DNA of 15,285 nt from Willaertia magna (taxonomy: Eukaryota; Heterolobosea; Eutetramitea; Acrasida; Naegleriidae), in assembly GCA_902984215.1 (NCBI GenBank), contig CADWAF010004735.1, positions 1 through 15,285 on the forward strand. Reading direction: 5' to 3'. Under the pieces are notes generated by a model. The model saw only the letters and a list, made by a program, of their open reading frames with translations, searched no databases and had not been told where the DNA came from. This document shows, one piece after another, positions 1-6,111 of the stretch. The translations under genes and the position numbers were made by a program. Numbering within the stretch: the stretch's first letter is position 1; each line of letters opens with the position of its first letter.

Positions 1-332
1 TTAATTTCATTAAAATTTTCTTCTTCACTTTTGAATTGTGATTTAAGGCTATTATTCATTTGGTTAGAGTGTTGGTTTATTGCTTTTTCTTCTTCTTCAT
101 ATAAATTTTCATCTTCTTCTTCATTATTGTCACTATTGTTGTATTCCTCAATTTCTTCTTCTTGAGAATTATTTTCTTTGAAATCAATAGATTTTGGTTG
201 AAGTCTAGATTTTGGAAAATACATGAAAAATCCAGGATTAGATTCCTGTTGTGTTGTGTTATCTTCTTCTTGATCGGAAAAGGGAGTATCATCACCAAAA
301 TCAAATCCACCAGTTACATAATCTTTGAGCAT
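1..332 (-). CDS. Acidic low-complexity protein, 5' part only (runs off window)
   Basis: A minus-strand frame stays open for 110 codons from the ATG at 332 to the window edge, so only the N-terminal part is visible. The ATG is the first possible start because an in-frame TAA lies 15 nt upstream, and the preceding bases are A-rich like most starts here. The first 50 or so residues are mixed, with a GGFDFGDD stretch and an aromatic GFFMYFPKSRL patch. The rest is dominated by Glu, Asp, Asn and Gln, including long EEE runs, which suggests a disordered acidic region. I do not recognise a family, and no function is assigned. It could also be one exon of a longer spliced gene. Confidence 0.6.
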   Translation of the reverse strand, partial: MLKDYVTGGFDFGDDTPFSDQEEDNTTQQESNPGFFMYFPKSRLQPKSIDFKENNSQEEEIEEYNNSDNNEEEDENLYEEEEKAINQHSNQMNNSLKSQFKSEEENFNEI

Positions 333-350
333 TTGTTTTGTGATTTATGG

Positions 351-365
351 AATTGGCGCCCAATT
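351..365. promoter_or_regulatory. GC-cored inverted repeat with CCAAT and GGCGCC, candidate promoter element
   Basis: AATTGG and CCAATT flank a CGC spacer, creating a GGCGCC palindrome in otherwise AT-rich DNA. It lies 19-33 nt upstream of the minus-strand ATG at 332. The core resembles E2F-type and CCAAT-box sites, but a regulatory role is inferred from position and composition only. Confidence 0.25.
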
Positions 366-505
366 TTGTATACAAAAAATAACGATTAGTTGTTGGCTGG
401 AATAAATACAAAAACTTGTAATGCCATCGTTTGGCTAAAGTAAGTAATAGGTAATTAAAAACTTTACAATGAATGGTATCGCTCAACAATCCATAACTTT
501 TACTC

Positions 506-511
506 TTTATT
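506..511 (-). promoter_or_regulatory. Candidate polyadenylation signal (AATAAA)
   Basis: The minus strand reads AATAAA about 26 nt past the TAA of the SAYSD1-like gene, a normal place for a cleavage signal. In DNA this AT-rich the hexamer is common by chance. Confidence 0.35.
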
Positions 512-536
512 ATAAAATTAATATTTACAACTGCTT

Positions 537-950
537 TTATTTTCTCTTTTTCATTCCTTGTAATGCTCCACCAGTCATTTGATTTAAATTATCTTCAGCA
601 GTAAATGTTCCAGGTATTTTCTCAAAGTTTTTATTAAATACACTCCATGCAGATAATGATTTTTCTTTTTCTTCTTTTGTTTTTTCTCTCCAATCTAATC
701 CAATTGTAAACATTAATCCAATTATTGTAATAATAATATAAATGGTTAAAAATTCATTCTTTTTCATAAAATAAAATCCAAAACACCACACAAATAATAA
801 AATTAATAATTTCCAACGCTTTTTTATAAATTGTTGTGATTTAAATTTATAATAAGAATAGTACCACTTTAAATCGTGTTTTGGTCTTCTAATTTCGTTA
901 TTCGGTGTTGTATTAATATCTTTCGGGATACTTGTTGACTGTCTCTTCAT
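537..950 (-). CDS. SAYSD1: SAYSVFN-domain membrane protein, SAYSD1-like
   Basis: The 137-residue protein carries the diagnostic SAYSVFN box as SAWSVFN at residues 100-106. The typical continuation follows at about 107-130: an N/G-x-F-E-x-I-x-G-T-x-T-A-E pattern and then a leucine-containing tail. Two hydrophobic segments precede it, about 46-62 and 67-84, with basic residues on both sides, so it should be a small hairpin-type membrane protein. Human SAYSD1 is an ER membrane protein reported to associate with the translocon and recognise UFM1-modified ribosomes during quality control of stalled secretory chains. Whether that role holds here is inference. The protein is shorter than the human one (about 180 residues), with an N-terminus of only about 45 residues. 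The start ATG is preceded by a run of A's. Confidence 0.9.
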   Translation of the reverse strand: MKRQSTSIPKDINTTPNNEIRRPKHDLKWYYSYYKFKSQQFIKKRWKLLILLFVWCFGFYFMKKNEFLTIYIIITIIGLMFTIGLDWREKTKEEKEKSLSAWSVFNKNFEKIPGTFTAEDNLNQMTGGALQGMKKRK

Positions 951-1080
951 TTTTTACAATAATGCTTTTATTACAAAGATTTAAGACCAAAAGTTTTGCT
1001 ATTAAATCTTGAAGTAGTATCTTTGTTGCTGATTGCTTTCAAGTTAGTTGTTATTTAATATATTATATTAGATATTAAAA
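951..1080. promoter_or_regulatory. Upstream region of the SAYSD1-like gene
   Basis: These 130 bases have mixed composition, unlike the nearly pure A/T DNA beyond them. Their position fits the 5' UTR and promoter of the minus-strand gene that starts at 950. No specific site can be named. Confidence 0.3.
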
Positions 1081-2290
1081 AAAATTAAAAAAAAATTATT
1101 ATATTTATAATATATTGCATTTAATATAAAAAGAGAAGGTTTAGTTATAATAAAAAAAAATAAATGTATAATTAAAAACATTAATAATTTCTTTAAAAAT
1201 TATAAATTAACAATTATTTTTAATACTTACTGTAAATAAAAATTTAATAATAATATTTTATAAAATTATTTTATATATTAAGAAAAAAAAAATTATAAGA
1301 ATAATATTAAATAAATAATTTATGTAAATTTAAAGCTTATTTTTATAGAAATATTATTAAAAAACCCAGAAAGAAAATAGTTATTTTATATTTTTATAAT
1401 ATATAATATTAAAATTTATTAATTATTTTAAAATTAATAAATTTTAATTTTTTTTTATATTTTAAAATTTATTAATTATAAATTTATTTTTAAAATTAAA
1501 AAATATTAATACAATTTTATTTTAATTTAAATAAAAAATAATAAATTTTAAAATAAATAATAAAATAATTATTTATTAAATATTTTAATTAAAAATTAAA
1601 ATAAGTTAAATACAGTAATATTTTTTAATTTTAAATAATTTATAATAATTTTAGTAATTAAAAAATGGTTAAAATAATAAATAATATTTTTAAAAATAAT
1701 TTTTATTTTTATTTATATTTAACATTTTTTTTTAATTTTAAATTAATAGTATATATTAAATTATTATAAAATTTTTTATTTATATTAGTTATTAATATAA
1801 TTTAATAAAAAATATTTTATTTTTAATAATAAATTATTTTATATTTTAAAATTTTTTTTTATTATTAAAAAAAAATTTTGATTAAAAATAAAATATTAAT
1901 TTTTAAAAAAAAATATTTTGTTTTTTATATTTTTTAATAGTATTTATTTTTTAAAATTTAAGCTACTAATTAATAAATAATTATAAAATAATTGCAACAA
2001 TTAATAATTACAAAACAACAACAATAAATGAAATGTATTTTTAATATTATTTTAAAATACATTAATAATTTTTATTTAAAAATATAATAAAAAAATCGGT
2101 TATCAAAATATTGAAATGTTGGCTTTTTTTTGATTATTTTAAAGACTTGTTTAAATGAATATAAAAATTAAATTAAAAAATTTAAAATAAATTTTTTTAA
2201 TTTTTAATTTGTATTTTAAAATAGATACTAAATTTATTTTTTTATTAAAATTAATAAATAACATAATTACAAATTGTTAATTTAAATTAA
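1081..2290. other. Long A/T island without genes
   Basis: About 1.2 kb is almost entirely A and T; G and C occur only as scattered single bases or short clusters. No frame on either strand stays open for a meaningful length and no RNA gene is recognisable. A/T-only inverted repeats occur, for example 14 bp at 1411-1424 and 1432-1445, and 17 bp at 1811-1827 and 1881-1897. Matches of this size are expected by chance when the sequence has essentially two letters. Candidate roles are intergenic spacer, replication origin, scaffold attachment or nucleosome-free region; none is demonstrated. Confidence 0.7.
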
Positions 2291-2383
2291 TTAAAATATT
2301 TATTTGAAGAGGGACTGAGATTTAGTGAAATTACTACATTTACTTTATATATCGATATTATAATAGATACATTACAATCATTT

Positions 2384-2424
2384 GAAAACCTTATTATTTT
2401 AAATTTGTTTAATTGAAGGTTTTC
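2384..2424 (-). other. 9-bp inverted repeat in 3' UTR of the F-box gene
   Basis: GAAAACCTT at 2384-2392 and AAGGTTTTC at 2416-2424 are perfect reverse complements separated by 23 nt. The repeat begins 7 nt past the TAA of the minus-strand gene, so a transcript could fold a 9-bp stem containing two G:C pairs. It could affect 3'-end processing or mRNA stability; this is inference. Confidence 0.35.
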
Positions 2425-2431
2425 CACGAAA

Positions 2432-4681
2432 TTAATCATCACAACAAAGACTTGCCAAGCAAGCAAAACATCCTCCAATACCAAATACTATAAGTGCACC
2501 AATAACAAGTAGAGTAATTGAACCATATAATCCAACCATAAAAGCAGCAATCATTGGGAACGAAGATGTCAAAATAAATCCATCCAAAACAACACCAATC
2601 AACACTAATACTGAAACAAAAGGTAAAATAATTAATAATACAATTCCTCCAAAAATAAGGCCAACACCCAGTCCACCCCAAAAATCATCATCACTAATAT
2701 AAATTATAATAAAAGCAGTCACAAAGAATGCTATTGGAAAACAAAATAGAGCTGCATGACCTAGTAGAAATATTAATGAAAATGGAATATTAAGTGTATA
2801 TTCTAATCCATCCATTTTAGCAAATAGTAAAATAAAAAAGGCAGTAACAAATACATTCATTATTCCAAAGAAAGTAGAGGCACTATAAAAAGCTGCCACT
2901 TCCTTTGGACTCTCTTTTAATGAATTACCTAATGAAGGCAAAGCACAAAAGTAAGTAAAAAACATTACTGCATAACCAGGTATTGCTATATAACTTAAAA
3001 TTGGTATATCTTGAAAACAAGCATATTTTAAACCACCAATTAAAAAGAAATAAGGTATCCATAAAAATAAAGATGAAAACATAATGAATGGAAAACCAGC
3101 ATGAGAAAAACTAAATGAATCACTTGTTTGTTTGTTAGTCCAAAATGGAAAATATTGAAAGATATGTACTTGAACTAAATAAAATAAAAAAAAGAAAGGT
3201 AAAATTGTAAAACCTATACTTCCCCAACTGAAAAGCCACCAATAAGTTTCTAAATCATTTGGAATAATTTCATCCATTGATAATGGAATTAAAACAGTTG
3301 CAATTAATATGGTTATAATAGCAGTTATAGCGAAACATCCCCAACATTGAAAGAAAAAAGAATTCTCAAAATTTTCACATTTAGTTCTTTTTCTATCTTC
3401 AGATTCAGTTAACATTCTATTTTCTAAATCTTTAAATCTCGTATCAACTAAAAGTTCTTTTTTATATTTAGCATAACGATATTTAAAGAAATTATTTTCT
3501 TGAAAGAATAAATCATCATCACTAGATGTAGATAATCTATTATCACTATTATTATTATTAATATTATTGTTACTGGCATTATTATTTGTTTGTAAAATAT
3601 TCTTTACAACAAAAGAAGGTAATTCAAAAATATTTGTTGAAAATAAATTATCTAATCTAATTAAACTCCATTTTGAAAATTTTCTACTATTTTGATGTTG
3701 ATTAAATTTAAGTAATTCATTTTGTTGAATTAAATTATGTTTTCCTTTAGAATTATTTTCACTTGACCAAAAATGATCACTTGATGAAATTTGATTAAAA
3801 CGTTTACAAATTTTTGAACATTGTAAATTATTATTTTTATCTAAACATTCAAATATGTCATATAATGTATCATCAGGTAGATCTAATATATTATAGATTT
3901 TATCTGTTATATTTTCTTCAATCATTCTTTTCTTTTCTTCTTCAGGAATTTTCTTTTCTGGATTTTTATCATAGGTTAATGGTTGAATATAAACTTTCTT
4001 TTTTACTACCACATCCTCTTTAAATTCATAATTTTTCTTTAAATATTCAAATGTTTTATCTACATCACCGTCATTAACAAATAATAAATTAGCAATTGTT
4101 TCTCTATCTGTATTTTTAAATTCATTTGAGTATTTCGTTAATTTATTTCTTAAATTTGTTATTTTTAATTCTGTTGTTAAATCATATTTTACAGTATTGG
4201 ATACTGGAACTGTTATTGGTGGAGCTTTATAGCCTGCAGTTCCAGGTGGTGGAGGTACCATTCCTGTATTATAATTATTATTCAAAGTAGGTGGTGGAGG
4301 TATTCGTACTTCTAATGGGTCTACACTAGCTGTACTGCTACTATCAGAGGATGAAACATCTGAATCGGAAAAGTGAACTCTTCTTGCAATTGGTAGTATT
4401 GGAGGTTCTTCTTGAATTAGATTAGTTTGATTGATATCATTATTATTTGTATTACCGACATTTTGTTCTAATTTAAAATTACGAATGATTTCATCTGAAT
4501 TAATTGTAGGTTCAGTACCGTGAACCATAACAAAGGATGTAATTAGATCATTATCATTCATTACTAATAATTGTTCTAATGTTTCTGGATCTACATCTCT
4601 GTATGCATTGGTATCTTGTCGTTGCAGTAATCGTTTTAGCAATTGGGTTTTTTGCTGAAGGTTTAACCCATCAGATGACAT
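2432..4681 (-). CDS. Two CUE-like segments, F-box and polytopic membrane domain
   Basis: The 749-residue protein has a soluble N-terminal half and a membrane C-terminal half. Two CUE/UBA-like helical segments are visible at about 12-53 (DVDPETLEQLL...ND) and 178-217 (DRETIANLLFVNDGDVD), the pattern of ubiquitin-binding CUE domains. Between them lie acidic/Ser-rich and proline-rich stretches (about 104-146). An F-box-like segment follows at about 264-305 (LPDDTLYDIFECL, then a CSKICKRFNQISS helix and W305), which would bind Skp1 in an SCF ubiquitin ligase. An Asn-rich linker covers about 365-382. Roughly eight hydrophobic segments run from 446 to 740, and the tail is Cys-rich (CFACLASLCC). The membrane part may belong to the TMEM185-type group, but I am not sure. 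An inferred role is a membrane-anchored ubiquitin-ligase adaptor. Confidence 0.8.
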   Translation of the reverse strand: MSSDGLNLQQKTQLLKRLLQRQDTNAYRDVDPETLEQLLVMNDNDLITSFVMVHGTEPTINSDEIIRNFKLEQNVGNTNNNDINQTNLIQEEPPILPIARRVHFSDSDVSSSDSSSTASVDPLEVRIPPPPTLNNNYNTGMVPPPPGTAGYKAPPITVPVSNTVKYDLTTELKITNLRNKLTKYSNEFKNTDRETIANLLFVNDGDVDKTFEYLKKNYEFKEDVVVKKKVYIQPLTYDKNPEKKIPEEEKKRMIEENITDKIYNILDLPDDTLYDIFECLDKNNNLQCSKICKRFNQISSSDHFWSSENNSKGKHNLIQQNELLKFNQHQNSRKFSKWSLIRLDNLFSTNIFELPSFVVKNILQTNNNASNNNINNNNSDNRLSTSSDDDLFFQENNFFKYRYAKYKKELLVDTRFKDLENRMLTESEDRKRTKCENFENSFFFQCWGCFAITAIITILIATVLIPLSMDEIIPNDLETYWWLFSWGSIGFTILPFFFLFYLVQVHIFQYFPFWTNKQTSDSFSFSHAGFPFIMFSSLFLWIPYFFLIGGLKYACFQDIPILSYIAIPGYAVMFFTYFCALPSLGNSLKESPKEVAAFYSASTFFGIMNVFVTAFFILLFAKMDGLEYTLNIPFSLIFLLGHAALFCFPIAFFVTAFIIIYISDDDFWGGLGVGLIFGGIVLLIILPFVSVLVLIGVVLDGFILTSSFPMIAAFMVGLYGSITLLVIGALIVFGIGGCFACLASLCCDD

Positions 4682-4801
4682 TTTTTATTTTAGTGAACTA
4701 AGGAACTATTTTCATGAAACGAGAACTGAATCATCACCCCCAATCACAAGTTATTGCCTCGTTTCAAAAACAATTTAAACCTACACTACATTAGTAACAA
4801 A
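4682..4801. promoter_or_regulatory. Short spacer between two minus-strand genes
   Basis: These 120 bases must hold the 3' end of the SEP/UBX transcript and the promoter of the F-box gene. A minus-strand AATAAA occurs at 4689-4684, only a few bases upstream of the F-box ATG, so the two transcription units may be very tightly packed. Confidence 0.3.
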
Positions 4802-5047
4802 TTACAATAAAATAAGAACTGCTTTTGGAAATAAACTTAATTCTTCCAAAGTTTTATCGTCGTCTTCTAGGGTCGTGTTAGGAAATACTTTTAATTTAAT
4901 GTCCTGTCTATTGAATTGTTCTTCCAGTAATGATTTAACGTGACCTATTGTATGGGTTTTTAAGGCATGTACTGTACATTGTGAAGAATTAGAAGACTTA
5001 ACCTTTAGAACACAAATATTTGCAATGTTGATTGGTTTTGTTTTCAA
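4802..5047 (-). CDS. UBX (ubiquitin-like) domain segment, 3' part of the SEP/UBX gene
   Basis: This frame encodes a ubiquitin-like fold. A beta hairpin (ICVLKV ... QCTVHALKTH) is followed by a helix (TIGHVKSLLEEQ), a KLKVFPNTTLEDDDKTLEEL segment and a final beta strand (AVLILL), matching the UBX layout that contacts p97/Cdc48. The FP before NTTL is at the usual FPR-loop position, but the Arg is replaced by Asn, so p97 binding may be altered. There is no ATG at the start: the frame opens just after an in-frame TAG and overlaps the end of the upstream SEP frame by 50 nt, shifted by one base. It is almost certainly the C-terminus of the same protein, split by an indel, frameshift or unrecognised intron. 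Confidence 0.75.
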   Translation of the reverse strand: MKTKPINIANICVLKVKSSNSSQCTVHALKTHTIGHVKSLLEEQFNRQDIKLKVFPNTTLEDDDKTLEELSLFPKAVLILL

Positions 5048-6014
5048 CTAATAATTTTACTCCCTCAGGGTGCTTTTCTTTAAATTCATAAGGAAAATAT
5101 CCATCTAATATGTCAGTTAAAAAAGCTTTTGTTAGATCCCATTTGTAAGGTCTAAATGGTCCATCACCAATCGACACTCCATTTTTCCAAAATATTATTT
5201 TACAAGTTTCTTTAGGTTTTAATTGTTTTATATTTCCATTATTCTTTATTGTAGTAATTTGCTCCTCATCTACTAATTGATTTAATTCATTAATTTTAGA
5301 TTCTATTAATTTCATATTTAGTTTAGGTCCAATATCTTCATCATTTTCCACAATAGATTCTTGTCTATTCCAATTTCCCTCATATAAAGTTTTTTCTTCC
5401 TCTTTTTTGTTTTCTAATAGTTGTTGGAAAGGGTGTGATATCCCTTTATTATTTAAATAATTAATTATTAAATTTAAATTTTGTTGTAACTTAGTTGACT
5501 TGTCCTTTTCTTTATCCAATTTCTTTACTAATTCCTTAATATTTGAATCTTTCAAATTTATTGTAGTTCGTTGTTCAGAAACAAGTTGTTCTAGTTTTTT
5601 CAGTCTCCCAATAATACTGGAAGTTACATCGTCTTCCTCAACTGTATCAATTTCGTCATTTGGTACTTTTCTTTTGGATATCTCAGAAACTATCTTTTTT
5701 TGTAAATGATTGTCCATTAAATTTTGTTTTTGGAAAGTAGGAGTTTTAAGGATTGCAGGTTTTGATAACTTTGAGTTTAAATTTCTACTATTACTTATAA
5801 TTTGATAGTGATTATTGTTATATAACTTATTGCCTTCCTTTTCGTTCGATGAATTAGAAGAAGAGGATGTTGGCCTAGAGGAAATAGAAGGTACCAGTTT
5901 GTTATTACTACTAATAGGATTATTTGAGGGAAGATTATTGTTCATGCCACTAATATTCCCGTTTGATCTTCTGCTTATAAACATCTTGTTGGGGTTATTG
6001 TTAGATTGAGACAT
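4998..6014 (-). CDS. Coiled-coil and SEP-domain protein, 5' part of a UBXN11-like gene
   Basis: Starting at the ATG at 6014, which follows a run of A's, this frame encodes 338 residues. An open stretch continues upstream to 6047 but has no ATG. Residues 1-110 are Ser/Asn-rich and probably disordered. A charged heptad-like region at about 135-190 looks like a coiled coil, and a second helical stretch lies at about 235-255. A SEP domain occupies about 270-325, with the hallmark WKNGVSIGDGPFRPY, FLTDILDGYFPYEF and HPEGV sequences. Coiled coil plus SEP plus UBX is the order of UBXN11 (socius); p47-type p97 adaptors share SEP and UBX. The frame ends 20 codons after the SEP core in an unconserved tail, where the UBX frame takes over. 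Confidence 0.8.
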   Translation of the reverse strand: MSQSNNNPNKMFISRRSNGNISGMNNNLPSNNPISSNNKLVPSISSRPTSSSSNSSNEKEGNKLYNNNHYQIISNSRNLNSKLSKPAILKTPTFQKQNLMDNHLQKKIVSEISKRKVPNDEIDTVEEDDVTSSIIGRLKKLEQLVSEQRTTINLKDSNIKELVKKLDKEKDKSTKLQQNLNLIINYLNNKGISHPFQQLLENKKEEEKTLYEGNWNRQESIVENDEDIGPKLNMKLIESKINELNQLVDEEQITTIKNNGNIKQLKPKETCKIIFWKNGVSIGDGPFRPYKWDLTKAFLTDILDGYFPYEFKEKHPEGVKLLVENKTNQHCKYLCSKG

Positions 6015-6040
6015 TTTTTGTAGTACTTTTAAATCTACAA

Positions 6041-6048
6041 CGCGCAAA
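6041..6048 (-). promoter_or_regulatory. TTTGCGCG element upstream of the SEP/UBX gene
   Basis: The minus strand reads TTTGCGCG about 27-34 nt upstream of the ATG at 6014, an unusual GC cluster in AT-rich DNA. It resembles an E2F/DP-type site; function is inferred from position only. Confidence 0.2.
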
Positions 6049-6111
6049 GGAATAAAGAAATATTAAGGTTTAATAATGATACATAAATATAACTCAAAAT
6101 AGTACTTCTAA

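Noticed and set aside
77..389. Lys-rich minus-strand and aromatic plus-strand frames at the left edge
   Set aside because: Both are shadows of the acidic minus-strand frame running off the window; their composition is a by-product of Glu/Asp codons.
301..489. 62-codon minus-strand open frame upstream of the edge-truncated gene
   Set aside because: No ATG start, no family resemblance, and it overlaps the better supported start at 332 in another frame. A 5' exon cannot be excluded but has no positive evidence.
1811..1897. 17-bp perfect inverted repeat in the A/T island
   Set aside because: In about 1.2 kb of essentially two-letter sequence, several matches of this length are expected by chance, so no element is claimed.
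1081..2290. Mitochondrial DNA insertion or transposon
   Set aside because: No coding remnant, terminal repeat or target-site duplication could be seen; extreme AT content alone is not evidence.
5003..5060. 58-nt GT-AG intron joining SEP to UBX
   Set aside because: It keeps frame, but it has a weak GTAAAA donor and would remove the SEP tail and the first beta strand of UBX. Kept only as an alternative to an indel or frameshift.
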